From NCBI RefSeq assembly GCF_035594125.1, contig NC_087191.1:3107967-3171966 (forward strand): a stretch of DNA of 64,000 bases, read 5' to 3'. The position numbers and the translations under genes are program-made. Positions 15,955 through 27,950 of the stretch are shown in pieces (the first letter of the stretch is position 1; each line of letters begins with the position of its first letter). The notes below the pieces were generated by a model that did no database searches, had not been told where the DNA came from, and worked only from the letters and a program-made list of their open reading frames with translations. The DNA comes from Scylla paramamosain (Eukaryota > Arthropoda > Malacostraca > Decapoda > Portunidae).

Positions 15955-16315
15955 GCGTTATTATTAATTTCCGACAAGTAGTGTAATCATTAGAAATGAT
16001 GTGAATAGTGAGAAGAACAAAATGAGGTAGGTTATTACCACGTAGTGTGTAATGGCTTAAACTATAATAAAACCCTAACCTAACCTAACCTAACCTAACA
16101 ACTGAAGTTCAGGCAACAATACACCATTTATGTTTACCTGTGGACTTAGAAAAAGTTGAGAGCGCTGTGCATTCCCAGGCCTATTGTGGCGTTATTATTA
16201 ATTTCCGACAAGTAGTGTAATCACTAGAAATTATATGAATAGTGAGAAGAACAAAATGAGGTGGGTTATTACCACGTAGTGTGTAATGGCTTAAACTATA
16301 ATAAAACCCAGCATT
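15955..16315. repeat. Direct duplication of a ~125-bp segment
   Basis: Copy 1 (15,955-16,079) and copy 2 (16,191-16,315) both begin CGTTATTATTAATTTCCGAC and run through GTAATGGCTTAAACTATAAT with only a few differences. Copy 1 ends directly in the (CCTAA)n tract, copy 2 does not. Confidence 0.85.
16073..16099. repeat. Interstitial telomere-type repeat (CCTAA)5
   Basis: Five head-to-tail CCTAA units, the arthropod telomere repeat TTAGG read on the other strand. They sit at the end of the first copy of the 125-bp duplication. Confidence 0.8.
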
Positions 16316-16428
16316 TTCATCTGAAGACTAGATTAAGTTTAGATCGTCAATTAAGGTTATTTCAATTTTATCCATTATTTCACTAATCCCCACTGCCCCC
16401 TTTTTCATATTCATTCCAGGCTACTCAC

Positions 16429-16543
16429 AATCCTGCCCTCGTCGTTAACGTACTCGTCCAGGTTGTCCAGGTAGGCGGTGTCCATCTCATCCACACAAAC
16501 CATCACTGCTTTGAGCCTCTTCTTGCGGTCCTCGTCTCTCCAC
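16429..16543 (-). CDS. Candidate host-gene internal exon (first in the chain)
   Basis: On the minus strand 115 nt between an acceptor (GTCTCACAAAACAG) and a consensus donor (ATT/GTGAGT) encode one base plus 38 codons, starting WRDEDRKKRLKAVMVC and ending DNLDEYVNDEGRI. The composition is acidic with a Lys/Arg cluster, codon use is GC-rich, and there is no repeat character. It ends in phase 0, compatible with the two candidate exons further down the minus strand. Two good splice sites plus a stop-free, balanced sequence argue for a true exon. I cannot name the protein. Confidence 0.55.
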
Positions 16544-16855
16544 CTGTTTTGTGAGACAGTCCCTTACTTCCCTCTCTTGTGGCAGCTCCCTGTAATGCTA
16601 TGGTAGGGTAGCATGTTGTCTGTCATGGCGTATATTACAGGGTAGTATGTCTATAAAGCAGGAAATAGTGATGCTAGGTCTCACCCGCTGCTCTGTGTGG
16701 GGTGAGCGCGCGCCAAAAAGTGTTTGTTGTGATCCTGATCTTGATCATGATTTTATAGGTGGCTCAGGATTACTCAGAAGCTAGTGTATCGGCTGCTCTA
16801 GCAGGGGGAAAGAAAGGACAAACAGAAAAACAAACAAACAGTATCTTTTGCACCA

Positions 16856-19800
16856 CTAGTTCCTATATCTAGCACGCCATACTTTCTCCAGGAACACTTT
16901 CGCAGCCTCAATCATCTTTTATTTCGTTCCCCCACACAGTCCCAGCAACAGTACCAACCATTTCCTTCCTATCTTCACTCTGCAGCTGATACCATCCGAT
17001 TCCCTCAGCACTACTTGCATCATCTCATTCCGGCCTCTGGCATACTTCACACACTCCATTACCACATGCTGAACCGTCTCATCCTTTCTCATGTCACAGA
17101 TCAGGTAAACTTTGCTGCGGGACTCAGACCACATGTAACTCCTTGCATTCATATCCATACACTGTGCCCTCGCTCGAAAGATCACCACCACCCAGGCTTC
17201 TCTCATACCACTTTTCATACACTGACGCCTCTTTCTCTCTGTACCACTCCAAAGCACTCTTTTGCTCCATCTTATTCTTCCATTCACTCAGTCCCACTCG
17301 TTTCACCACTCTATCCCACTCTTCTACTTTTTTTTACATCCCATTCTAAACCCTCCCCATTTTTAAGTCATACTCCAGTCACATTCAACATGCTTCCCCT
17401 CAATCCGCTGAAAAGCCCAGCTAGTTTCCAAGCCACTCTTTACTGCCATCTTAACACACTGCTGCTCCTGACATTCCAAGGAACACCTTTCTTGCTAGTC
17501 TTGCATCATCCATTCGCTCTAATCAGTCTTTGTGTCTCAAGGTTGCCTTTACAAATTTCTCTTTAAAAGTACTCCATTTCATGTCTCCTCTCAACGCCTC
17601 TATCGCTGCATACCTTGGTGCATTCAGTGCCATTCTTGTTACTTTATTTTGTCCTACTTCTAATTTCTCTAATTTATTTTCATTCCATGCAATCACATCC
17701 ATACCATGCATAATGTTCGAAACAGCCACGCTCTTCCAAACTTCTGTAAGAACGTTATACTTACCTGCTCTTATCGTTGCTGCAGTTCCTAGTCGACCCA
17801 CCCACTGGTTCATCATGCTTATCTTTTCTTTTTTCGTCTTCACATAGCAATTCAGACTCATCCACATGTACTTGCATACATCTGTATGTTAATTGTAACT
17901 CATTCCCTCCCAGTCTCCACACTGAATTTCGCTCATCCTCTGATTTATTCACTGTCATTACCTTGCTTTTCTCACTGCTAAACCTCATTCCAAAGTTTCT
18001 TCCATACCCCATCTATAACATCTGACAAATTTTGAAGCTCATCTGCTGATTCATTTATAACCACTACTTCATCTGCATAAAAAAAAAAAAAAAAACACAC
18101 ATATCTTATTATTCCCTACACTTATTCCTGCATTCATTCTTCTCATTTTGATTGCTAACTCCTCTGCATACATACTAAAAAGGGTTGGTGATAAAATACA
18201 ACCCTGAGTAACTCCTCTCTCACTCTTCCCTCAATCTGTTTTTGTATCTCCTAGTCCGTATTTAGCTCTTGTGTCCATATACGTACTTTGCACTATGTTA
18301 ACTATCTTTGCATTCAATCCAATCTTTTCTAAGATTCTACCTATTTCTCTATTCACTCTATCATAAGCTTTCTCTGTGTCAAGAAACCCTAAGAACAATT
18401 TAGTTCCATTCTTCTTCGTCCTCTCAATTCTTTCATCCACTACAAACATGTTATCTTCAGCTCTCATGTATGCACGAAGTCAATTCAGTTCTTCACTTAA
18501 CACTACAGCTCTCTGAGTCCATTTACACAAGTTCTCATTCAACACTACATTAAAAACTTTACCTACTGTTTTCACTAAAGCAATCGGCCTGTAGTTTTCA
18601 ACTTATTTTTACTTTTGTATCCTCCCTTATGCAATAGAGTCACCCTGTATTCATTCCACATTCTTGACACTCTCTCCTCTTCCCACACCTGGTTTCCATG
18701 CCCTCACTGGCCTAAACCCTCAGAAGGTTTATGGACGTGATGTTTTGTTCTCCAAAACTGCGCCTCTGTGCTTGCACCTTGCCAAGTCAGACCCTTTCAA
18801 CTCTGTCTATCAACATCTACCTTTCCTTCTTGCTAGAAGTGCTACCTTTCCTTCTTGCTAGCCTATTCCTAAAAAAGGGTGACCGTTCTTATCCCTCACA
18901 GTACCGTCCAATTGTTTTAATTTCCTGCCTATCTAAAGTTTTTTAATCTACCCTCAACAGGAAGATTCTTAAACATCTATCACTTCACAACCTTCTATCT
19001 GATCACCAGTATGGATTCGTCAAAGCCACTCGACTGGTGATTATCTGGCTTTCCTTACTGAGTCTTGGTCATCCTCTTTTAGAGATTTTGGTGAAACTTT
19101 TGTTGTTGCCTTAGATATATCAAAAGCTTTTGATAGAGTCAGGTACAAAGCTTTGATTTTCAAACTGCTCTCCTACAGCTTCTATCCTTCTCTTTGTAAC
19201 TTCATCTCAAGTTTCCTTTTTGACCGTTATATTGTTGCTCCTAAATCTATTAACAGTCGTTCCTCAGGATTCTGTCCTGGCATCCACTCTCTTTCTATTA
19301 TGCATCAATGGTCTTCTAAACCAAACTTCTTGGACTATCAACTCCTACGCTGGTGATACCACCCTGCACTTTTCCACGCCTTTTCATAGACGTCCAACCC
19401 TTCAGGAAATAAAAAGTTTATGCAGGGAAGCCACAGAACGTCTGCCTTCTGATCCCTCTAAAATTTCTGATTGGGGCAGAGAAAACTTTGTATAGTTCAG
19501 TGTCTCAGAAACTCAATTCCTCTATCTGTCAACTCGACACAACATTCCACTCTTCTTCATTGACACTCAACTGTCCCCCTCTTCTACACTGAACATCCTC
19601 GGCCAGTTCTTTTCTTATAATTTAAACTGGAAACTTCACATCTCATCTCTAGCTAAAACAGCTTCTATGAAATTAGGTGTTCTGAGACGTTCCCGCCAGT
19701 TTTTCTAACCCCCCCAAGCTGCTAACTCTGTACAGGGGCCTTATCCATTCATGTATGGAGTTTGCTTCACATGTCTGGGGATGGAGGGAGGGGGTTCCAC

Positions 19801-20435
19801 TCATATTGCTCTTCTAGACAGGATGGAATCAAAAGCTTTTCGTCTGATCAACTCCTCTCCTCTGACTGACCGTCTTTAGCCTCTCTCATTGTTGCAATGT
19901 TGCATCTCTTGCCATCTTCTATCACTATTTCCACGCTAACTGCTCTTCTGATCTTGTTAACTGCATGCCTCCCCTCCTCCCACGGCCTCGCTGCACAAGA
20001 CTTTCTTCTTTCTCTCACCCCTATACTGTCCACCTCTCTAATGCAAGAGTTAACCAGTATTCAAAATTCATCCCTTTCTCTGGTAACTCTGGAACTCCCT
20101 GCCTGCTGCTGTATTTCCACCTTCCTATGACTTGAACTCCTTCAAGAGAAGGATTTCGAGACACTTATCCTTAAATTTTTTACTACCGCTTGGGACCCTG
20201 TTCGGGGACCGGCTTCTCAGTGGGCTTTTTTTTTTTTTTATTGGATTTTTGTTGCTCTAGGTTGGTGTCCCCCCTACATAAGAAAAAAAAATAATAATAA
20301 CTCAGTCATCCTGTCAATCACAACTTTCCTTCCATTCTTGTACATTTCATAGGGTATCTCATCTGGCCCTGTGATGTAGGTGTAGATGAAGATCAGAGAC
20401 TTCACCTTTGCAAAGGCACAGCTACTATGTCAAGT
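16856..20435 (-). mobile_element. Non-LTR retrotransposon 'LINE-2', minus strand, split by LINE-1 copy D
   Basis: Two parts of one element: 20,297-20,435 carries the RT finger region (TGPDEIPYEMYKNG), and 18,687 down to 16,856 carries the rest. Landmarks: VTLLHKGGYKSK, LGFLDTEKAYDRVNR (motif A), a YAD-box, FSSEKSKVM, MNQWVGRLG, MALNAPRYAAIEALRGDM and QHVVMECVKY near the C-terminus. The catalytic box reads YADE and follows a long T run, so RT is dead. Several frameshifts are present. The whole N-terminal region is missing. The family is a decapod LINE type I recognise but cannot place in a clade with confidence. Confidence 0.8.
18688..20296 (+). mobile_element. LINE-1 family copy D, 5'-truncated, inserted in LINE-2
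   Basis: It starts in the RT domain (TTTCCATGCCCTCACTGGCC, matching 56,374 in copy G) and ends with CCTACATAAGAAAAAAAAATAATAATAA. LINE-2 sequence resumes on both sides with only a few codons missing. The internal frame is broken by many indels; [10 protein letters not shown] and the YA-D box region are recognisable. Confidence 0.9.
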
Positions 20436-20450
20436 TTTATTGATGATGGA

Positions 20451-20453
<3 letters not shown>

Positions 20454-20499
<46 letters not shown>
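20454..20499. repeat. (CT)n microsatellite
   Basis: About 23 CT units close to the N-terminal end of the LINE-2 remnant. Confidence 0.95.
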
Positions 20500-20502
<3 letters not shown>

Positions 20503-22690
20503 GTATGTTCCATATTTGGTATAGCAGGTGATTGTGGTGGTGTGCGTGGGTGAAGAGGAACAACCCCAGCCACATCACTGGCTGGTATGGGCAAAGGACG
20601 GGCACCGCGGCATACTGGTTCACATAACAGCAGGATGTAGGAATCCTGAATCTAGATACTTAATGAGTAGGACAGCAGAGTTTAGTGCATAACACGCATA
20701 TTAGAGTCAGATATGGTAGCGGAGAGAAGAGGGCCGAGTGTGTAAGGGAGGGAAGTGAATCAAGTATGTCTGTCTGTACTGAAGTGTTGTGATAAATGAG
20801 TGTGAAGTTGTTTGGTAAACAAGTCTATTGTACCACTTGAAAATAAATATAGGAAGCCTGTTCAAATCTCGTATGATGCTTGGAAAGTATGAGTGATATG
20901 TTTGCTATGCCTTGTTGTGTGTGTTGTGAATACATTAACTGCTGTGGTTGTGATGTGCAAGTATCCATGATGATTAATGTCTATGTGATTGCGATTTTGT
21001 GCTTATATAAATGTAAGTTTGAGTGCTTTTCTACTTATGCGAAGAGGAACCATGTATATTTGTCGTTTTAAGTGTGTTGTGTATAATGTCAGGCTCATCT
21101 GGTTTACTCACCTGGTTTGTTAACCCCAGTGTTACGTTGTAAGGCAGGGTTAGGTATCACGTGAGAGCAGAAGGGTTTTTCTGTAGACTCCTCTGTCACG
21201 ATTAAAGGTTTCAATTAAAAATGGTTATTACTTTCTTTAGCTTTTATTTGATTTATTAAAGTTCAATTTATTTTTAATTTTGATTGATTAAGTCGGATGG
21301 TAATTTTGTTTTATGTTTTGTTTACTTTGTTATTAGTAATTAAGATTAAAAGGAATTAATGTAGTAGCTGCCACCGGCCATGGTTTTTTGCCTAACATTT
21401 TTTGACCTTGTTTTGTATGGTAACGTTTTTAGCCGGAAGTCTATAAGGCACTGGAAAATTCCATGACAACCAGATTGAGTTTTATTGATGTTAGTTTGTA
21501 AATAACAGTAAAAATTTCATATAACTTTTCTCTTTGAATATACACTAGTATATCTAATAATTAATTTCTGTTACCTTGAAATTGTGGGATCCATCTACTG
21601 GAAACAATGTTACCTAATCAGTTCATGATCAATACTTTGAATGAATATTTTTCACCATTAATTTGAAAGTGCCCAGAGTTCCTTAATTTTCATAAAACAG
21701 CGTCCTAAAAAAAAAACAGTTGTAGATGTTACAATAATGTGTAAGTATCACTGGTGTATTACTATTGCATAGAAAAAAAAAAAAACCGCCCTAGAAGTTC
21801 ACACACTAAATTTTAGGTTTTTTCCCCCTTAAGACCTAAGTAAACTAATTTCAAAGTGGATTTACATCTCTCTAGTACAAAAAAAAAATCTTGTTTATAT
21901 CTTATAGTTTCTTCCCTTACAAAAAAAAAAAAAAAAAAAAAAAAAAAAACAGGCAAGGGGATTGGCCTCCTTCCTGTGGGGAACGATGTCAATCAATTTC
22001 ACACAAATGATTAATATATATAGGCACAAAATATTTTCATATGAACAAAGCCCTTAAACAGTCCAGGATTTCGGGACTTGACGAGCATACTAACTGTGGA
22101 CAACGATGTCAATCAAGACTGACCCCAAAATCTCGCGCGTAGCATTATAATTTATAGTACGCATCAAATCAGAAACGGGATTCTTCCTCGTAACTTGAAG
22201 CCATTATTTTGCATTATCAGGAAGAGTTTATCGCCCGTCAACATTCACAAATTATCCTTGAACAATTTTTCTAATGGTCCCACGTACTCCCGGATTCTAA
22301 CACTATTAATAAATTTTGGATCTAAATATTAACAAATCATTTTTCTCAAGATACATAATATTTTCAGTTCTGGCATATTTCCTCTCAATCTACAATGTTT
22401 TGTGATTGGGATTTTTGATGTGACTGGCCCAACAGAAACCGGGAATATGGTTATTTTACAGTAAACCAAAGGACATTACTCCGAGCTCCTTCCTCGTCTC
22501 TATTTATCAACATCTAATTTAACAGCTTTTAGCTAACAATTTCATTTTTTTCATTCTAAAGTTTTACTGGTTGCATAAGTATATACAAAATTTTATTTAC
22601 TTAATCAAGAAAAATTACAATTTTTTTATATTCATGACCGTTCCTTTAGGCTATATAAAACTATTTTTACGGGATTATTATCATTTGGAT
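20500..22690. other. Long stretch with no recognised gene
   Basis: AT-rich, no conserved protein motif on either strand. It contains an AATAAA signal near 20,843, a TTTATT/TTGATT-rich segment at 21,200-21,360 and a homopolymer A run at 21,920-21,949. It could include an unrecognised LTR or intron sequence. Confidence 0.4.
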
Positions 22691-22695
22691 GGTAT

Positions 22696-22820
<125 letters not shown>

Positions 22821-22989
22821 CTTCCTATCTGCAACTTTGTCCCATGACATAGGGACCGGAGGAAAGGAAGCAGGAATATAGCACAAACCCACTGGTAAGC
22901 CAGTACCACAGATAGAAAGTGACACAAAATTCTGATCCTTAAGACACGACTTAGTGTTCGATCGCGTGTAATTGTCTGTAAAGAATCTA
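22821..22989 (-). mobile_element. Probable LINE 3' UTR and A-tail
   Basis: Non-coding on the minus strand and ending in a ~19-base A run before (TA)n. It may be the 3' end of the adjacent CR1-like LINE-4 or of a separate insertion. Confidence 0.4.
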
Positions 22990-24135
22990 GCCGCCTTGGT
23001 GTTCTAACCTGTCAAGGTTTCTGTGTGTGTAGTGGTCCCACACCCTGGAACTCCATTGTTAGTCTGACAAGTGAATTGCATGGCACGTGTTTTATATACC
23101 GTGTGCAACCGTCCAAGCTTCTCAACAATCTCAGTGTTTGGTTGGCCTTAGAACAGATCAAGTACGTGTGGATATTGAATTTTAGGTTGGTGGAGAGATT
23201 CATGCCAAGATGTTAATGCGTCTGAACTGATTCAAGCTGTGCATTATGGAGAGTGTATGTTTAGTGGATTGTATGACCGTGTGAAGCATAACAGTTATTG
23301 TGAGGACGGAAATGCATTTGCCAGGTACGCTTCCACTGTTGGAGGGCGTCTAGATCCTGCTGAAGACGTCTACACTAAAGTCATCCCTGGTGTTTACTGC
23401 CCTAACAGTAAATTATCGTTTGCAAAAAAGACTTGTAGAATTAGAAGAATTGGGTGTTGATAGGGTAAGATCATTAATATATAGTAAGAAAAGGAGGGAG
23501 TACCGGAACATAGCCTTGAGAAACAAGTGGAGAAAAGGACCTGTGCCAGAAGAAGAATGGTCGAGTTGAATACATTGAGTCCTGTCTGTCAAAAATGCAG
23601 CGATTCATTGAAGAAGTGGTCCTGTTTTGGTACTGTGTGGTACTATTTTAATTTACGTATCAGTTTCTTGTTAGGACTTTGTCAAAGGTTCTAGCAAAAT
23701 CAAATACAACAACGTCTTCTTGTTTAGTGTCTTGCCGGTCAAGTTGTTCTGTAAAGTCATAAAATGTCGCAATAAGTTGCGATTTACATGAATGTCTGGG
23801 GCGAAAATCATGTTGTCTATCAGGAAAGATGTTACTCGCGTCGAGGTAATTCATTATGTTTATGTACTATGTGTCCAAAAATTTTGCATGGAATCGATGT
23901 TTGTGAGATGGGGCGATAGCTGGCAGAGTCAGTCCGGTCATCTGTTTTGAATAAAGGATTAATATTTACCAAGTCAGTCAGGTGGTAATGGTGCGGATGA
24001 AGGGGACTGATTGTAAATGGCCTGGAGCATGGGGGCAGGAATGGGGACACAGGATTTGAGGATGAAAGCTAGAATGTTGTCAGGGCCAGTAGATCTGGTC
24101 GTGTCAGGTGCTACAAGTAATTTTTTTGTAAATCG
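22990..24135 (-). pseudogene. LINE-4: CR1/Jockey-group RT remnant
   Basis: On the minus strand the RT finger motif STGPDNI (about 24,100) is followed by LFKTDDRTD, SYRPISQTSIPCKIF, IFPDRQHDFRPRHSCKSQL and VVFDFARTFDKV (motif A, about 23,670). A gap and frame breaks precede the C-terminal segment with SLVRLTMEFQG (about 23,040-23,200). The YxDD catalytic region was not found, so the middle is deleted or badly decayed. It is distinct from both LINE-1 and the 1.3-kb CR1-like element. Confidence 0.7.
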
Positions 24136-24569
24136 TACGTCGTAATGTCAATGGGAGCATGGCACGTTTGATATTTGGTCGTATCCTTGTGAGTGTACTG
24201 TAGTGGATACGTCTGATGAGTAATTGTGCTTTGTGTTCTGGTGATTATGGTGTTAATGTTGTCTTTAAGTAATGTAACAGTGTTAGTATCTACGCAATAT
24301 GAAGTATTTGAAAAATGTTCTTTTATTTCTTATGTTGTTTAGGAGATAGCTTCGTGTTTGCGTTCCGTGATTTTTATGTTTCCGGCAACTGTCTTCAAAT
24401 ACGCTTGAGTGTTGTGTGTCTCCGCGCGTCTGTAGAGTTTGTTTCTTGCAATGTTGTCTGCGTGATTACCTGGAGAACCAGGGAAGTGTGTACCTACTCG
24501 GTGTCTTGTGGTACTGTATGTGCTTGTTCATGGCAGTGTGAATAGCATGTTTCAGACTGTTCAGTTCTC
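24136..24569. other. No clear gene; possibly decayed upstream LINE-4 sequence
   Basis: Lies upstream of LINE-4 in its direction, so it may be its eroded endonuclease-RT linker, but no motif is readable. Confidence 0.3.
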
Positions 24570-24967
24570 GAAGAAAGGTCTTGAATGAGGATCCATTGCA
24601 AAAACTGAAGATATTAAATTTGCATTCCCTAGAGAGATGTTTTTAAGTTGTATATGAGTTATAATGAGGCTGACGTAAGCAAAATTCTTTGGATAAGTAA
24701 TCAGGTTGGAACAAGAAATAATGAGTTCAAGCTTGAAATATTTAGGTTCAAGAAAAAGATACAAATGAAATGGTTCTCAAATTGACTGGTAGATGAATGG
24801 AACGGACTCAGTAATCAGGTTGTCAGTGTTGAGTTATTAGGGAGCTTTAAAAGCTTAGACAAATTTATGGATGGGGATGTTAAGTGGAAAAAAGGAAGGT
24901 ACGTTTCATACAGGGAGTGTCATGTGTAGGCCTGATGGCTTGATTTTTGCTGCTTCCCTTATTTTTT
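24570..24967 (+). pseudogene. LINE-5: 3' end of a CR1-like element
   Basis: Plus-strand C-terminal tail: FRFKKKIQMKWFS, VDEWNGLSNQVVSVELLGSF and KSLDKFM resemble the conserved end of CR1-type ORF2. A 3' UTR with GTAGGCCTGATGGCTTG follows, then T-rich sequence and a (TA)n array. Only the last ~110 codons are present, with one or more breaks. Confidence 0.6.
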
Positions 24968-24971
24968 TATT

Positions 24972-25103
<132 letters not shown>

Positions 25104-25131
25104 ACATTAGTTTGGTACCCATCCTCTAGCC

Positions 25132-25262
25132 CAGAGGTTCTCAAACTTTATTGTTTAGTGGCGCCCTAATGATATATCTTGGACTCGGATGGCACACCAA
25201 CTCTACATCCATGAAAATTACTCGGCGCACTTTTGCACCACGGCACAGTTTGAGAATCACTG
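25132..25262. mobile_element. hAT-type MITE, 131 bp
   Basis: Terminal inverted repeats CAGAGGTTCTCAAACTTT and, on the other strand from the right end, CAGTGATTCTCAAACTGT. This is the widespread hAT terminal pattern CAGTGGTTCTCAAAC. Flanks CTCTAGCC (25,124-25,131) and CTCCAGCC (25,263-25,270) form an 8-bp target duplication with one mismatch, as expected for hAT. No coding capacity, so it is non-autonomous. Confidence 0.8.
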
Positions 25263-25344
25263 CTCCAGCCCATCAAGAATTCTTCCTCACTTCGTGGCAC
25301 CAAAACACAGAATTTCCCAAAAGACATCATAGTGTATTTTACCT

Positions 25345-26415
25345 TATCAAGAGAAGTACAGGGAAGGACAGAAGGAGCTGCATTGTGTGTTTATAGACCA
25401 AGAAAAGTCTTACGATCGGGTGCCAAGAGAAGAGCTGTGGTATTGCATGAGGTGCTCGGGAGTGGCAGAGAAGTATGTAAAGGTGGTGAAGGACATGTGC
25501 GAAAACAGCGTAACAGCAGTAAGGTGTGCTGCAGGAATGACGGAGGGTTTCGGAGTGGAGGTGGGACTGCACCAGGGATCGGCTTTGAGCCCCTTCCTGT
25601 TTGCAGTAGTGATGGATAGACTGACTGGTGAGGTCAGACAGGAATCCCCACGAACTATGATGTTCGCAGACGACGTAGTGATCTGTTGCGAAGACCGGGA
25701 AGAAGTGGAGACGGAGTTAGAGAGGTGGAGGTATGCACTGGAGAGAAGGGGATTGAAAGTGAGCAAGGCCAAGACTGAGTACATGTGTCTCAACGGAAGT
25801 GATGGGGAGACAATAAGGCTACAAGGTGTGCAAATGACAAAGGTTAATGAATTTAGATATTTGGGGTTCACGGTACAGAGTAATGGAGACTGTGGTAAGG
25901 AGGTAAAGAAGAGAGTGCAAGCGGGATGGAATGGGTGGAGGAAGACGGCAGCAGTAACATGTGACAGAAAGGTTTCCGCAGGAACAAAGGGAAAGATTTA
26001 TAAAACAGTAGTGAGACCCACCATGCTGTACAGTATGGAAACAATACCACTAACGAAAATGCAGGAAGCGGAGTTGGAAGTAACGGAATTGAAGATGTTG
26101 CGATTTGCTCTAGGAGTGACGAGGATGTATAAAATCAGAAATGATTACATCAGAGGAACAACACACGTACGTCGGTTTAGGGACAAAGCTAGGGAGGCTA
26201 GGCTGAGCTGGTTTGGACATGTCAGGAAGAATGACGAGGGATATGTGGAGAGGAGGATGCTGGACATGGATCTACCTGATAGGAGGAAGAGAGGGAGACC
26301 AAGAAAAAGATTTATGGATGCTGTGAATGCAAGTGGTGGGCGTGACAGAGGAAGGCGCAGAAGATCGAGCGCATTGGAGAAGAGTGATCCGCTGTAGCGA
26401 ACCCTAAATGGGAGA
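25345..26415 (+). pseudogene. RTE-like LINE: RT core to C-terminus, nearly intact
   Basis: A 5'-truncated RTE-type ORF, open for over 330 codons. Motifs in order: CVFIDQEKSYDRVPR (motif A), GLHQGSALSPFLF, MMFADDVVICCE (catalytic FADD intact), LGFTVQSNGD, RPTMLYSMET, ARLSWFGHVRKND and RKRGRPRKRFMDAV. A deletion near 26,330 shifts the frame so the conserved C-terminal W-R-R-V-I-R-C end is read in another frame, reaching its stop at about 26,407. Apart from truncation and this lesion the RT is undamaged, the best preserved polymerase core in the window alongside LINE-1 copies A and F. Confidence 0.85.
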
Positions 26416-27139
26416 AGATTCTGTCCTCACCTTTCCTTCCCAGCTTCCAACATGCGATACCTACTTCCTGGCTACTCAAGTTCTTCCCCATCAGTCCCAT
26501 ATTATCTCCCAAAGTAAAAACGTAGAGGCATGGAGAGAAGACAAGGTGGGTGGATGGGTTACGCAAAGAAAATGGCTGGGTATTATTGGTGTAAAATAGC
26601 TTGTTCTTTTATCTTTTCTTTCTTTACTATTTTATTTATTTTTAATGTCTGAAGCCAACAGATCCTGTAGGGTTAGTTTTTTGAGGCCCAAATGGTATAT
26701 TATTTAGTTCCTGTAGTAGCCATTTTTTCATATAATTCATTGTATCAAATTTATGAATCACTGGCATCTATCAGCAAAGTATGAAAAAAGTGAACATTGT
26801 GTGATTGCTGGACAATTAAATTATTTATTTATTTGTTTATTTATTTATTTGTTTATTTTAAGACTGGATATGCATGCAAAAGTTCATGTTCTTATCACCT
26901 GTTTTCTTTCCCATTTCAAACGTAATGAAATTCTCTATGTTCGTAATCTTGTTTCTTCACCTATGCCCATCTTTATATTTATATGGTCGGCTGGTCGCTG
27001 TTCGCAGCCTCTTGCACTCCTGCCTGTCCTGTGCCTTTCATTGTCTTATTCTTCTCCCGCAGGTCAGCAGCGATGACGTCCTTTCAGTGTGTTAGTGATA
27101 TAGACCTATATTCATTAATTTTTAGTGGTATGAAAGTAG
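26416..27139. other. No gene recognised; (TTTA)n at ~26,820-26,860
   Basis: Non-coding sequence following the RTE-like element, including its likely 3' UTR at the start and a short (TTTA)n tract. The open frames at 26,750-27,300 are unsupported by motifs. Confidence 0.4.
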
Positions 27140-27950
27140 TCGGGTGCTGTAAACTCATCAGTAACCCAGCAGTGACCTCACTGAACGTTTCCCTTTGTGT
27201 CTCACAACACAAGAGGGCAGTCAAAGCCTGTCCTCTGAGAACAACTCTCTTCCTTCACACAAAACTACATGCACCTAATTACACACACACACTTCACTCA
27301 AAATTCTAAATTAAATATGGCAACTCCTACTCCAGCCTCGGAGTTCCCATCCGAGGAGGGGACCAAAAATGTCCCCAGGTCTGACTGTTCTGGTATCAAC
27401 CCTAAAGTGTCTTGACATCCCCTCAACTTTTTTCTTCATTAACTTCTGCAACATTCGCGGCCTTAGATTTAATTTACAATCTTTAGAACAAAACTTCACC
27501 TCTACTAAACCTCATCTTTTCCTCACTGAAACACAGGTGTCTGAGGCAACTGACAGTAGCTCCTTTTCTGTTTCCTCCTATTATCTCTATCATCATTTTC
27601 AATTCAAAACTGGATGTTGCGTCTATGTGCGCAATGACTTAACCTGCTTTCATATCCATGCTCTTGAATTTTCCGAATTTCTCACCATCTGGCGACAACT
27701 ACAGAGTCACTCTCACCTAGCTCCTCTGACTATAAGAAATTATTTGACCACTTAACTTCCAAAGTGGAGCACATTCTGACTCTCTTCCCTTATGCGGAGA
27801 TCTCCATTCTTGGAGACTTCAATGTTCACCACCAGATTTGGCTTTCCTCTTCCTTCACTGACCATCCTGGTGAACTAGCCTTTAATTTTTTTCTGCCCTC
27901 CATGACTTAGAGCAACTGGTGTAACACCTTACTTGTATTCCTACCGTATT

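Noticed and set aside
17015..17566. 183-codon plus-strand frame rich in Ser, Pro and Leu
   Set aside because: Antisense shadow of the LINE-2 ORF C-terminal region.
20297..20420. Minus-strand exon-like frame with a GPDEIPYEM segment
   Set aside because: First taken for a host exon, but it is the RT finger region of LINE-2; the rest follows at 18,687 once LINE-1 copy D is removed.
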